64,000 nucleotides of DNA from Bradysia coprophila (Eukaryota; Arthropoda; Insecta; Diptera; Sciaridae), in the NCBI RefSeq assembly GCF_014529535.1, contig NW_023503586.1, positions 1-64,000 on the forward strand, read 5' to 3'. Both the position numbers and the translations under genes were made by a program. Shown here in pieces: positions 1-12,801 of the stretch; position 1 is the first letter of the stretch, and every line of letters starts with the position of its first letter. The notes under the pieces are model-generated. The model was not told where the DNA came from, ran no database searches, and saw only the letters and a list, made by a program, of their open reading frames with translations.

Positions 1-3000
1 GGCCGTCTTAACAGTGAAACAAAATATTTTATGCAAATTGCGTTCAGTTCTCGCTATTTCCATTTAATCATATCGAAATAATTTCTTTATTTTTGCAATC
101 AACATACAGCCACTGACGATATGAAATGAATATGTCAGCTAATCATTGATGTATCAATTTTACCGAACCATAAATCAATTTCGATTAAAAGCAATTAATT
201 CGAGTGAAATATACAGTTTTGATCGATTCAATGTTTTCACCAGAAATTCCATATTTTCAGAAATCAATGCCCAGAAACTTTCAAACACTGTTTGCCCATA
301 TTTTCTATTACGTAATTTCATAATAATTCATTTCAAAGCAGAGTAAGAGCTTCTGAATTCTTAGACCAAAGCGAAAAATGGAACATAAATAATGGTCGGT
401 GTAAAAGCGTTAGTTCTATTATTCATCCTGATGAGAGTGTTAAAATAGTAAAGGAAGAGGTTTCTCAAGTTTTCAATTTTTGTTATTGGTTTCACCAAGA
501 GCTTTCACCAACCTAAACTATAAATTGGAATAAAGTCCAACAGTCGAGCCTACAACTTAATTTCGCGCGCCCGAAAATGAACTACTCAATATGTAGTTCA
601 ATATGTAACACTGTGAGTGATGCCGGCATAATATTCTTTCCATCTTAAATCTATACACAACAACACAAGCAAACATGATAATCTATGTAATGGCAGACTA
701 TGCGTATTTAAGGATATAACTGGATAAAATTTCTCGAATTCCGCAAAGCCCTGAGAAATCTGTAAATCCGTTTCTTTATACCATTTTACGTAATTGCTGT
801 TAAAATCACAACTACAACCCGTGCACATAGGTCGTAGCAATGCATTACTTAATTAGTTTCGTTTCTTCTCTTTCAGTAGAACATCATTACGAAATGGAAG
901 CAGCTTTTCTTCTTATTCGAATAGTGTGTAGGATGCTTCCAATTAGACTGAATAAAGATCGAATCACTGAGACGTAAAGGCAAAGTAAAAAAACACCAAA
1001 ACGGAAATTTACAGAGAAAAAATTAGTTTTACCGGGTCGAATATGGTTCAAAATATTTAGGGAATGTAATGTGTTGCGTGTTATTTGAAACTATTTAAAA
1101 AAGCGCCAATTACAATCATACCTTAAAATGACATAAATGTTTGGAATTTCTAGTTTGATGATCAATCAATTGATTCATATCCAGAAAAAGTGACTGCAAA
1201 AAATATTATCGATTGGACGGACATGTTTATGATGTCCCTAGACCGACTTTAATGTCGGGCGGACAAAAATAACGATAATAATGCAATTATCAGAAACTTG
1301 TCAGAAAAATTGTGTAATTAAATAAAAATCGGTAGCAGTTGAACGAGACACATTTCATATAAAAAAACAGAAAACTGATGCAGAGGAAAGATACGGATGG
1401 AGGCTATATTAAACGGTGTGTAATTATAATAATTTGAAATTGCTCGTTTTTTTCATTAATGATAGAGGATTGTTGTGTTGTACACTACAATCGTTCTGCT
1501 CTCCGTTCTAAGAAAATAATATTTTCTGCAATATTTGCTTGATTGTAAATCAATTTGAGAATATGATTTAAAATCTTTTATTTCAATTCGAAAATAATTT
1601 ATAACTCATAGCAATTTCAAACATATATCATCGCTGATAATCTATACACAAAATGTTATTATATGAGTATTTTTCGCATTGCAATCCAACATAACAGCCG
1701 AGTCCATATATCATAGTTGCTGACAGTTAAAAGAATATAACATACAAATGCGGTTGTTGATAATTGTGATAGTTTCAGATTAAATGAAAGAGGAACTGAT
1801 GTTACCATTCACCATTTATAAGAAAATAGTTACATCGAAAACAATTGCAGACAATTTATTACATCTGATGAACCTGTGAAGCTTATGTTTTGTTAAGTAC
1901 ATTTCATTGGCACAATAACAGAGCTAAGTAGGACGGTATAAAACGTTTAATATGATTCAGAAGTCACTGCAATCCGAGTCTTTTAGTGGCTAAAGGTTTT
2001 ATACTGGTTGTGTTATTAATTGTTCGAAGTATCAAAGAAATTTTTCTTGCACACAAAATAAATGAGTTATGGTATGTTGTACGGCTGAATCAGATGCTGT
2101 AGTCGATCCAGGAAAAAAAACAACCTACAACGATGTTACGAATATCGAATAACGGCAGTCAATGTGTTTTAGTCTGACAAGTTTAACAACAGTCATATTA
2201 ATTAACAAATGCAAAGATAATTAATCAATTTAGATGATGTCTTCGGATGTAAGAGCAGACTTCTGGGTACCGAAAGAGAATTTAAAAACCGGCTCGGGCA
2301 GCCGACTGTTAATAATGGTTGTTTATTCCACCAAAGAGGATATTACTTTGATGAAACATCGAACCTACACTCTTCTAGAGATGTATAGATGTTACCTTCC
2401 ATACAGACATTTTTTCCAGATTTTCGTCAACACACTGCACTAGAGAGAAATAAATGAAAAACGAAATTCACATTTTCGTGAATAACTTCACTATAACTCC
2501 ATTTTGAAGTTTCATACTCCACTAAAAGTAGTTCTAGGCCAAGACCTTTCGAATGATGTATTATAAGCTTTAGTTCCTTTGGGGCACTTTTTACATGCTA
2601 ACCCTGCCCTTTGCAGAAATGTTGTGAACTTTCTGAAAAAAATTCTACAAAAATGTGTAATCAATAAAAGTTTCCTTAAGAGTCAATTTGCCAATTGTAA
2701 TTATGTTTTCACGCCAGAAATCATTAAAAAATGGTCTGCACTAGGGTGACCAATATAGTTTATGTGGCATATCACCAACAATACGTGATGCATTTATTCT
2801 GAAATTATGGTGGTTGGCACACGTAATTAATGTAAGAATTGGCTTCAAGTAACTTAATCCACTTATTTTATGAAGAATGGATAACAATTCCACTCATCCT
2901 ATAACGGGCACTAGATAATAAATTGAAAATTTCGGGCGTAGAGTGACCTTGCCTGCAAAACAAAATGTCGTAACGATACTTGTTGTGAGGCTGGTAAAAG

Positions 3001-5520
3001 CAAGTTTGATATCGTTGTAAAGCTTAGACTGCAGGCGGATCAGGCTTTTTTTTTGTTTACTGTGTATTACAGAGGAGTCCAAGTTCCGCGGCGAATGGTG
3101 AAATAAAAATTTGCATCACCATTCAAAGAGTTTCAAACTCTCTTCATCTTGGACAAATCACGATTTAAAAATGTCGTTAGCTGGCTGTAGCTACATGGTC
3201 AGGTTGTCTAGGGAAGCCATTTCAACACGAATTAGCTTAGAATTAGTCCTCTATCCGTTTCGATAACAATCTGTATTCAAATTGATTCGTCAGTCCTGAC
3301 GCCTATGAGGGGCTGGTTCTCCGAAACGGCTGGATGGATCCACGAACTGAATGTGGTTCCTTATAGTACTCGTGTCTCAATAAGAACATGAAAATCGGAG
3401 GTGGTGTCGCGACTCTATTTAAGTTCTGTTCAACCCCACCGTAGGACTCTGACTTACTCTAGCTACGAAAGTGGATAAACGAGAGAGAAGAAAGGAAACT
3501 TTTGCGTTGCTACATTTGGCAAGCTTTTTTATTTTTTGAAATGTTCTAAACTCTTTAAGGCCAGTTCATGGTCGATATATCGCAAAAATGTATGCGAGTA
3601 TGAACTGGCCGTAAGAAACAGAGACAAATCTTTGCATTTAGAGCAATCTTCACATGGCAAATTTGTAGCCTACATTTGGATTACACGATAACATTGCCCT
3701 CGCATCCTTTTTGGAAAAAGTAAAAACATCGTTTAGTTCTGAAATGTGTTAGCTTTGAATAAAAAATAGAAAGTTTTGTGATGCTGTAACCTAAGTTGGA
3801 GAAAATTGACACAAATTTTGAGTTTTCATGGACCTAGGTTACACATCTTTCTATTTTTTATTCAAAGCTAACACATTTCAGCACCAAACGATGTTTTTAC
3901 TTTTTCCAAAAAGGATGGCGAGGGCAATGTTATCGTCAAAAATGTAACATTTTTGTGTCCAAATGTAGGCCTACAAATTTGCCATGTGAAGATTGCTCTT
4001 AAAGCAGTGGATTGAATCAGCAATGTATATAAACACTTAAATTTAATGAAAGCGCCTAAACTTAGACTTAACTCGAACAGATTTGCCTTAAAGGCTAAAC
4101 AAAAATTGCGCATATTTTTAAGAAATCAAATTTAACCATTTTGTGGTCACTTTATCTTAATATTTGTGCAAAAGTAAAACTCTCCGAAAACTTACTCTGA
4201 CAAGAGTTGATAAAGACTATGAATGAATATTTGACAAATCTATACATATCCTTTTTTCATTTTATAATTGGTATAGCATTGTGTATGCCTAATGGACATA
4301 GATTATACAATTGCGTGAAAGCTAGTACCACAAAAAATGGAAAGATTGAGTCAAAATTTTCGAAAAAAATACCACAAACATTTATGGAATTAATTTTTAG
4401 CAAGATTAATAGAAGAAAAGTGTAAAAGTAAAAAAAAGTTGTGTTGTTCTCAAATTTTCTCAACGATTTGCGAACTCGATTGGAAAAATCCTCGAAAGCA
4501 CCAGAAATTATATTTTGAATGGCAGTTAGGTACAGGTACTTGGAAAAAAATTATTAAACATTAAGTAAACACAAGTTTTTCATTCTGATTAAAATTCCCT
4601 TTATATAAAAAAATGTATCGCTTCGTTTCACACATCATATTACTTTGTAGACGGTGTAGCCGTAGACGTTTTGAAATTATAATGTGAAATTATTAGCTAA
4701 AGTATGAAGATTGAATTTGTTTCACTTCATGATGCCATCATGCGAATGATTCAACTCAACGTTAAATTTTGAGGGTTAATCTAGATATTATAGCCTTCAA
4801 ATAATTCGCATAACACAACAACACTGATGCGATGAAAGTTTCATCAAAAATTCTGAATAAAGAATTTAATTAAATAAAAAAAAATATTTTAATACAAAGA
4901 TAACGAATTATGGTTTAAAGCGTTGAAAATCCTTTCCGTTCTAGATGAATTCCCAAAAGTGTTTATTTTCCAGAGATATAACGGCAACCAACCAACGCAA
5001 AGATTACTAATTTAGATAAAAAAATTTTTTTTTTTTTTTCGTTCGCTTAATTTCTGGTTAAAAGTGAGAATTTTTCACCAGCCCTTTTTTCACAGATATA
5101 ACGGGAAAATAAAGAAAAGTTTGCGTCAAGTACGAGAAGTGAATTTTTTTTATTTTTTTATGAAAGTTACATTATTCCAAGAAGAGTTCGCTCGCTATAA
5201 TTCATTTACGCGAGTTTCGATTATATCTAAATCCTAAAGCAGATTTAAATTTCATTTCTTATCACAGAAATAATTATGCAAAATTAGAGTTACTTTTTCA
5301 ACGACATATTCTCATCGTATAAATAGAAAACATAGGGCGGATAATAGCAAAAATGTATAACAACAAAGGGAATTTCTCTTGTCTCCGTATCACGAACTTT
5401 CTCACTAAATCAAATCCTTGTCGTAAAACAGTAAAAAAAAACTGGTAAGTTAGGGTAACGCTAACTCCCAAAATAACAAGTCAACGTTGTCGTAAATAAC
5501 AAAGAAAATGACTGTAGCAG
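1..5520. other. Gene-free AT-rich stretch
   Basis: I see no supportable gene here. The short open frames (for example at 2234-2443 and 3868-4113) have no recognisable domain, no splice context and are shorter than expected for a real exon. The only structure is the inverted repeat at 3641-3998 and a short one just outside it (GGCCAGTTCAT near 3559 facing ATGAACTGGCC near 3601). Confidence 0.5.
3641..3998. repeat. Foldback (hairpin) repeat, MITE-like
   Basis: The left arm beginning GAGCAATCTTCACATGG at 3641 is matched in reverse complement by the right arm ending at 3998. The arms run about 150 bp each around a short loop near 3787-3837. They differ by scattered substitutions and by about 24 bp present only in the right arm, so this is an old element, not an assembly mirror. 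It has no coding capacity and I could not find a clear target-site duplication. Confidence 0.75.
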
Positions 5521-6612
5521 TTACTGAATTGGAACGTTTAATTTCTCTGCATATTCTTTCAAAATTTTTACACTCGCATCCTGCCCACCACAAACTAATA
5601 CTACCACTGGTCTATCTGGAAGCAGTTCAAATCCGTTTCTCTCCATTATTCCAGGCAGAAGTCCTTCATAGATAACAGAGAGAGTAACCCCACAAGATGG
5701 CTCTACGCAAAATGCATGATCATCTGTATTGAGGGTTATATTACCGAATTATTGAATGTATTTTCGATAACACGTAAAAATCTTTACCTGAAAACTTTAA
5801 GCACGCCTCAATTGCTGCCGAGTCTGGTTGAACTTCGGATATTACACGAAAATTGGGTAGATTTTCCAATACTTTAGGTGCTACAGATGGAGCGCCAAGT
5901 GTCTTTGCTATGCTTGTCATCACATTGTCAACGCTTTTCCCAGCTATTATTGATTTATTCAGACAGTGAGCTCCGAAAGTTTCGACAGCTATGATTGGAA
6001 TATCTTCCCATCCTTGATCAGATTTTAATTACTAAATTTCGCCCAATTCTCATATTTTCTTTCATTTACCATGTCTCTTTAATCCAGTCATGAAGCCGAG
6101 TAGCATTCCTCCACCTCCTACCGAAAGGAGTAGGCAAGATGGAATTTTACCATTGAGCTGTTTTTTGATCTCGTCAATTATTGTCGAATACCCATCCCTA
6201 ATACATTTACGATAGTTTTTGATAATCAAAAATCTTTCCCTATATCAAAGACTTACCACAGGTCTTCATCGTCATACGGATGAATTAAAGAATATTCGGG
6301 ACTCGAATCGGCCAATCTAATTGCTTCAAGTTGTGCTTGTCTGCTATCCGGTGCTGTCTATGTATTTGAATTTAGTTGAAAGCGATGAGTGAATACAAAG
6401 TCTACCGTTTTTATAGTTTCTTTAAAATTTGGCGTTGAACTTACTTCAACAACGGCTCCCAATGACTTCATTCTATTCGTAATTCTTTCAGAGACAAACG
6501 AAGGTACAATAATATGACAGGGAATATTCATTTGTGAGGCCACGTATGCCAGCGAAATACCAGCGTTGCCGCCCGAAAATGATATAAATTTTTTGTATCC
6601 GGCATCTCTCCT
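5521..6612 (-). CDS. L-serine/L-threonine dehydratase-like protein (PLP fold type II), 3' exons
   Basis: Five exons on the minus strand join in frame: 6612-6445, 6357-6257, 6197-6070, 6012-5788 and 5723-5521, giving 274 residues before a TAA. All junctions have GT..AG ends and compatible phases. The first exon carries SGGNAG, the phosphate-cradle motif of PLP serine/threonine dehydratases. The third carries SVGGGGMLLGF, the glycine loop that holds the cofactor phosphate. The last carries CVEPSCGVTLS and ends VVVLVCGGQDAS, both typical of serine dehydratase (SDS/SDSL-like). The family deaminates L-serine or L-threonine to pyruvate or 2-oxobutyrate in the cytosol. About 50 N-terminal residues, including the PSGSFK segment with the PLP-binding lysine, are not encoded in this intact part. 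What should be the first exon, at 6684-6835, is damaged. Either the gene is dying or an unrecognised 5' exon exists. Family assignment is firm; activity is doubtful. Confidence 0.62.
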
Positions 6613-6683
6613 CTTCAGATAATTTTAGACATTTGCTTTAGAAACAATTCGTCACATTGAATTACCTAAAATACTTATCTCAC

Positions 6684-6835
6684 CTTGGAGCACATCCGCG
6701 TCATTCCTCTTATTTTGAAGGAGTTTGTCGGCTGCACGTTTTTCCAATTTGAGGAACACATCATGGCGAAATACATTTCGATAATGGTATACTATGCTGT
6801 AATGGACTTTCGATACTCAGCACTTGGTTTTGCAT
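6684..6835 (-). pseudogene. Damaged first exon of the dehydratase-like gene
   Basis: Reading the minus strand from the ATG at 6835-6833 gives the start of a dehydratase (…SPLQHSIPLSK…), which then runs into a stop. A different frame continues with VFRHDVFLKLE and then jumps directly to KRAADKLLQ. In this family a stretch of about 20 residues with the SGSFK lysine motif should lie between LKLE and that helix, and it is absent. The exon ends at a good donor (GTGAGA) but in phase 1, whereas the next exon (6612-6445) needs phase 0. A frameshift, a missing catalytic segment and a phase mismatch together argue for pseudogenisation of the 5' end. Sequencing error could explain the frameshift but not all three. 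Confidence 0.5.
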
Positions 6836-7250
6836 AATGTGAATGTTAAATAGATTTTCGTGAGCAAAATTGGGAATAGATTTTTTACTCTGTTCGCTTT
6901 GCTTGTACTTCCAAAGTCAACTGATGCGAGTGGTGAAATCTCAATAGTATTTAAAAATATTGATAAGTGAGCTCCAAAGATACCATGCTTATCACACAAT
7001 AGAGCAGTGATATTGTACGAAAGACAAATTTATATCGCAGCGATATTATATTATAAAGTTATTTGAGATTGCACAGAAATAGAACCATGACATATACGAT
7101 GTTCTCCACCAGTAGAGAATGTGTTAATAATACGTAATAACCTCCCAATGAACAACGATGCCATCCGCATTTCTGTAATAATGATGTAGATACATGATCT
7201 AGTCATTAGGATCCAAAAACACGGCGACACGGTTGGGTTGTCAAACACAT
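6836..7250 (-). pseudogene. Decayed second copy of a dehydratase-like gene
   Basis: Minus-strand sequence here resembles the intact gene in order. Near 7110-7150 a segment resembles the SVGGGGMLL region. Near 6950-6970 GGAGCTCACT matches the ETFGAHCL codons of the intact exon, and near 6900-6920 GTTGAC…ACAAGCA…AAG matches its SVDNVMTSIAK codons. The copy is riddled with frameshifts and has no usable frame. I read it as a relic of a tandem duplication lying just upstream of the better-preserved copy. By-eye alignment only. Confidence 0.35.
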
Positions 7251-7264
7251 TTTTGGATACTAAT

Positions 7265-7686
7265 TGAAAATGGATTTTAGTTTGTAAATTTAAAAATTCC
7301 GTTTAATCTGCACCGAAAATACTATATTTTATGACGATAGTTTCGGCCGTCTTTAACAAGTTATTATCAAGTCTCGATTCAAAAGAGACTACAGTTAGAG
7401 GCAGTGAAATTTTAGCATGATTCTGCTTCAGGTGGTTTTCAGCTGATCCACACAATCAAAACTGTTTATACGTCTTTGTACGGTTTTACCACAACCACGC
7501 TCGTGCGTGGAGCAGCTTCAACCGTATAAATAGGTATAAACTAGTTGCGAGCGTGGATCAACAAAACAACATCTGAAGCAAATTCATATTGAAATTTAAC
7601 TGCCTCTGACTGTATAGCCGTCAAATAAAGTATTTTCGGTGCAATCTAAACGGAATTTTTAAATTTTCAAACTGAAAATATATTTT
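7265..7686. repeat. Foldback element enclosing a MITE
   Basis: About 70 bp at 7265-7335 is repeated in reverse complement at 7619-7686; shared core AAATTCCGTTTA…GCACCGAAAATAC with a few mismatches. The interior is largely occupied by the TA-flanked MITE at 7392-7612. The arrangement suggests that the MITE inserted into an older palindromic element. No coding capacity. Confidence 0.7.
7392..7612. mobile_element. TA-flanked MITE, copy 1
   Basis: This 221-bp element begins CAGTTAGAGGCAGTGAAAT and ends ACTGCCTCTGACTG, flanked on both sides by TA (7390-7391 and 7613-7614). That target duplication is the signature of Tc1/mariner-type transposases. Subterminal sequence (CTTCAG..GATCCACAC, TCTGAAGCAAATTCAT) is shared with copies at 16521 and 29905. 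Non-autonomous: no open frame. Confidence 0.8.
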
Positions 7687-9758
7687 CTAAAATTGTACGC
7701 TTTCGGCCCGAAACAACCACCGAGTTTCACCATAATGATTTTTGGAGGAATAGTAGACATTGAATTTGGCGGAAATAGTTCATTACATGTGGGACCAAAC
7801 TAACGACTGTATTTTAAGCAACGCGGTTCGGAAAGTGTTTTTTTTTTGACAAATGTAGAGTTTGTATATCCGAGCCGAAAGTGAGGTATGTAATTACACG
7901 AAAATTTTCTTCGGTGAAATTTTTGAAACCGGACTCAAAATGCGCATCAGTAAGTAAAAACACAATGACTTGCGTCAACTTCACCATTTAAGGGTTTTTG
8001 TAATATTTCAACCAAATAATTGTTTTTTGATACTCATATTTCATCTGTTTCTGGTTTCAAGTAGTTATTCTAATTTTTCGCATCTCATCCAACGTAGAAT
8101 ACCTCAACTATTTTTATTTTCATAACAACACATACATAGCGAGATTCCGAGAGATACACAGTAAAACACAAATATATACAGTCAAATTTCCGATAAAAAA
8201 AGTTATAGAAATATAAAAATTGCAAGACCGGTATGAAGGTCGCTCAGCAATTAATCTAATCTAGTCGTACAGAAGTCTCTCAACGGAAAACAACTCGGCG
8301 ATTTAAGGTAAATATTTACTTTGGACAAAATGGATGAGTTACTGAATTTTATTAAAAAAAAAAATTAATTAAGAAAGTTTGTGCATAAATAATTGAAGTG
8401 GTAACGAACATTTATTCAAATTATAAAGTTTTGGTTATACACCGAACTGTTAGAATTAATTATACCAAATGTCAAAAGAGTTGACTTACAGCATTACGTT
8501 GTAGTTTCCAGATATATATATAGTAAACCTTTTCAATTTATGCTTTATAACAAAGTTTTGGTTAGTGGCATATGTTAAATATTATGTATACCGTGTACAG
8601 GTGATGGTAACACCATGGCGAATGGTTGAATTCTATGGCTGTATTATTATATGTTGCATCAACTTCTAGTATATGTAAATAACAATAATTCTGTTCCCCA
8701 AGATTATTATTCAATTACAGTGGTGATAATGCTGTTTTTTGTTGTCATATTTATGTATGTACCATATTCCTATCGTTGTGGTGCAACCTTTATCGAAAGT
8801 ATGTACATGATTTCATAACAGTTAAATTCTTCAAGTCATTGTGACTAGAATAAAAAAAAATGAAAAATTACGACGATTATACCATTTGCAACATTAAATC
8901 TTTATCACTTTTATTCAATGTGGCATTTGTTGGCCGATAAAAATGAACCGTAAAGGTATATACTTGTCGAAAATAATTTCAGTTGATCCTTAGTAACATG
9001 GGAATTATCTGACTAAAAAGATTTTAGGTAGTCCATCACATATATGAACGATAAGAAGATTATTATCTTAACGAAACGATATCATGAACGACGATGTAAC
9101 TAACGTTTGCACGTTTCGACTCCACAGTCATCGCAAATAAAACTAAATCTTTGGCTCTTCTTTATAAACTACTATTCAATTGACTAATGCTCAGTTCTGT
9201 GCTCTTTTGTTCGATAAAAAAAAACTCATTTTGAATAAGTTATACTTTGCCGGTCGGTGTATTGTTATATATAGGGTAACGGCATCTGTTTAGAGCCCTC
9301 TCTAGTTATGTAGCTCCTTAAAGACAAAAGCGAATAGTACAACTATGTATGTGAGAGAGACAAAACAAGGGCTCGGAACAGAAATAAAGTATGCCCGTAA
9401 CTGGTACCATAACCCTAATAGAAAATCGGAGCAATGATTGAATTCGAATGCTTATTACGTAATTTTAAAATTAAGTCAATTTAATTTCTCAGCTGGCAAA
9501 CAGAAAGTTAATTTGTGGACGATCTAATTTTAGAACAGTAGCTCGGGATCGAATTAAATGAAAAATCTATCTTTTTGTGTTCAACAGTTACCCAATTCTT
9601 AGATCAAATTTTGCGAAGTAAATAGGTTTGAGGTACATTTATCTGCTCAAATAGCACTCCTACCGAGACGTCTAACTGCAAAATCTAGAATAATTTTTAC
9701 TTGGGGTCTTTATTCATATTCACAGAAACAAATAATTTTATTTTCTTTCAGGTTAAAA
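7687..9758. promoter_or_regulatory. Upstream region and probable 5' UTR intron of the epoxide hydrolase gene
   Basis: No coding exon is visible. A pyrimidine tract ending in a consensus acceptor (AG at 9750-9751) sits 7 bases before the ATG at 9759, so the transcript probably has a separate non-coding first exon. One candidate ends at about 8309 with a plausible donor (AAG then GTAAAT). The transcription start cannot be placed from sequence alone. Confidence 0.35.
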
Positions 9759-11198
9759 ATGAAGTTGTGCACTCAAATTACCCTGGTGGTTTTTGCCATA
9801 GCCGTCGGCGTAGGATACATGAAATACAAAAGTATATCATCACCGTTACCCATTCCAAAATTCGATGCTAATGCGTACTGGGGTCCTGGCAAAAAGGAGT
9901 CATACAAAGAAGATAAATCCATCAAGCCATTCAAAATCGACTATCCAGATAAAGTTATAAATGAAATAAGCGATCGAATTAAAAACGCTGTACTGCCACC
10001 GCCACTGGAAGGAGTTGGTTTCGACTATGGCGTCAATTCGAAAAGATTTTCTGAATTTTTAGACTACTGGCAAAGTAACTATCTACCTCGATGGAAGTCT
10101 GAGAGGGAACCATTCCTAAATTCGTTTGAGCAATACACTACGCAGATACAAGGATTGAAGATTCACTACATCCACGTCAAGCCGAACAAAAATGCTGCCA
10201 ATAAGAAAGTCGTTCCCTTGCTGCTGCTTCATGGTTGGCCCGGATCAGTCAGAGAATTTTATGATTTCATCGGATTGCTCAAGAGCCAACGCTCCGATTT
10301 GAATGTTGAATTCGACATAATCGTTCCTAGTCTACCTGGTTATGGATTTTCACAAGGTTCTTCAAAGACTGGCTTCGGCGTGTTTGAAATGTCGGTAGTT
10401 TTGCGGAATCTTATGATTCGTTTGGGATACGACAAATTTTACATTCAAGGCGGTGATTGGGGCTCAGCGTTAGGATCTTCCATCTCAACCTTATTTCCAC
10501 AGAATGTTATCGGATATCACAGCAATATGTGCTTTATACTCAGTTCGGCAGCTGGCATGTTGAAAACGACAATTGCAGCCACATTTCCGTCATTCTTTGT
10601 GGAGAAAGAGTATGAAGACTTCCACTACCCATACGGAGAGAAGTTTTCAAATATCATTCTGGAGTCTGGATACATGCATATTCAAGCAACCAAACCTGAC
10701 ACTATTGGTAAGAATTGATATGTCTCTGAGATTTTAGACGATTAAAATTTGCATGTTCTAGGAATGGCTCTCTCCAACAATCCTGTTGGTTTGGCGGCTT
10801 ACATTCTGGAAAAGTTTGCAACTTGGACTTTCCCTCAACATCGTTCATCAGCTCATGGCGGCCTGGATCTGCGAAAGGATCTATTCGATGCGTATTTGGA
10901 CAACATCATGATATATTACTTGAGTGCATCCATTACGACGTCGTGTCGATTGTATTCTGAAGCATTCTCATTGAAACAACAAGAACATAAATTAGATCGC
11001 ATTCAAACCAATGTACCGACTGCGTGTGCTCGATTTAAGAATGATCTTGCTCATGAAATAGATTGGGTTTTGCAGGACAAATTCACAAATTTGATCCAAA
11101 GTAATTACTACAAAGATGGGGGTCATTTTGCTGCCCTTGAACTACCTAGTGTATTGTATAAAGATTTTGTGGAATTTGTTAAAAAAGTTGAGAAATAA
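9759..11198 (+). CDS. Jheh: Juvenile hormone epoxide hydrolase
   Basis: Two exons (9759-10707 and 10762-11198, 54-bp intron) encode 461 residues, the usual length for microsomal-type epoxide hydrolases. Residues 1-20 form a hydrophobic membrane anchor, followed by the N-terminal epoxide hydrolase domain and an alpha/beta-hydrolase core. The oxyanion motif HGWP is at 158-161, the nucleophile Asp233 lies in GGDWGS, a candidate active-site Tyr381 is in SCRLYSE, and the catalytic His438 is in DGGHFAALE. By position the charge-relay acid would be Asp411 (FKNDL), where mammalian enzymes have Glu; this is inference. The enzyme opens the epoxide of juvenile hormone to the diol at the ER membrane, lowering hormone activity. 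A microsomal xenobiotic epoxide hydrolase is the alternative reading, because the family does both. The reading frame is intact and the start is supported by the anchor and the nearby 5' splice acceptor. Confidence 0.93.
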
Positions 11199-11304
11199 AT
11201 GTTTGATATAGTTATTGTGATCGATAAAGTGACCGCTTGTTTTCAATTGGCTGACTGTTTACCATTACCATATCTGTTTACCATATCTGCTCGAAGAAGA
11301 GTAT

Positions 11305-11466
11305 ATCCGGAATCATCACAACATCATGTTAAATCTCTGGAACGACTCAATTATCAATAATTCATATATCGTATACGAACGACTCACGTAGCGTTCGTAC
11401 GACATTATGAATTATTGATAATTGAGTCGTTCCAGAGATTAAACATGATGTTGTGATGATTCCGGA
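11305..11466. repeat. Near-perfect palindromic element
   Basis: Arms of about 62 bp (11305-11368 and 11405-11466) starting ATCCGGAATCATCACAAC are reverse complements with only one or two differences, around a 36-bp centre. It lies about 110 bp past the stop codon of the epoxide hydrolase gene and could fall in its 3' UTR. The close arm identity suggests a young MITE or a hairpin-forming transcript end. Confidence 0.8.
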
Positions 11467-11581
11467 TTCAATATGCCTATCTTAATCTTTAGAAAACTGG
11501 AAGCCTCCGGAGGACTCTTTTGTGAACCTATCGAAGTCGGGCGCATTTTCCAGTGGACTTATTTGCAGGTTAGGATAGTTA

Positions 11582-12400
11582 TTGGTCCGTAGAAGCAGTG
11601 CCTTTTATAAGGATTTTTCACTGGGGTGCACAACTTTCCGAAGGGCCCAATTTTTTTCTCGAAAGGGCCCTCACAAAAAAGCCGACGTTTATCATAAAAT
11701 TTACATTTTTTGTTTTCTGTTTCCGGCACCTCTTCAGCGCCCTGGGCTTCGTATTACAGCTACCATTTCCAGCACCCCATTTCTTATTCCCAGCGCCCTT
11801 GGCTTAGCACATAGGCTAAGCCGGCACTGTCGTTAACAGCTGTGAAGGTAGGTCAGACCTCCCACTGAATTTTTCGGACAATTTTCATTAAAATTTCAGA
11901 CATTTTCTACGAAGATTTCGGACTAATAGTGCGCTTGGGTATGGGTAATTGGTGGGCATAATTTGATAATCGATAGCAAATTCAATCGGACGCGATGATT
12001 TTTATTTGAGTCGTTGTTTCTAACGTGATTTGAAGGGTCGCATCATTGGTCGATGTATGCGCCGAGGTGCGCTTTGTGAATTCGAATAATGAAACTTTTG
12101 GATTACAGCGAATGAAAATTTTGAATCGCAGCGCAAAGTTTTAAGAAACGATGTGGCAATTAAGTTCACTGGACGGATTTATAAAAAGTGGGGTGCACTG
12201 GGGTGCACTGGGGTGCATTTATCAAAAGTGTGGTGCACTGATAGGGGACTGGGGTGCACTTTTCCTCCGACTTTGTATGTTAAAAAAGGCTCTGCGTAGA
12301 AGCCAAAACCACAGTCGATCAAAGAGCGAAAATATGCAATTTTCCTATGGAGTTATTTCCCGATACGAGCTCTACATGGTCGTGCAGGATGTCTTAGAAA
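11582..12400. repeat. Low-complexity block with short tandem repeat
   Basis: At 12190-12217 the 10-mer GGGGTGCACT is repeated nearly three times, with related copies at 12232-12238, 12249-12260 and 11622-11634. Open frames here are side effects of the repeats and match nothing I know. Confidence 0.5.
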
Positions 12401-12801
12401 GGTAATTGCAAGTTCTTTCGGTAATCTTATTGCGTTGAACTTTCATCTACATTGACTCAGTGTCACTGAGATATGAGCAGTTAAAAAAATGGTCCAAAAT
12501 GTGAACTTCTACCAGTTCATGTGCGTCTGAAAAGCAACAAAACACCAAAGTACTTTCCTTAATTGCTAATTGCTACTAGTCTCAGATTTCCATTTACATC
12601 AAATATGTATGTAGACGATGAATGTACCATTGATGGGCAAGTTTGAGAGTAAGTTCATCTACTCGAAGATTTACTTAGGGTGGATGTATCCACGGACTAG
12701 TGACTCGAACTAATAATATAAAGCTCTTCGTTTCTACAAATCACGAACTGACTAGATATTAATACTATCTAGTGGTTTAACACTTGTATTAATGGTGAGG
12801 G

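Noticed and set aside
7915-7950. A minus-strand SGFK-like reading considered as the missing catalytic-lysine exon of the dehydratase gene
   Set aside because: It lacks the PSGSFK context, a fitting splice acceptor or donor, and surrounding dehydratase similarity.
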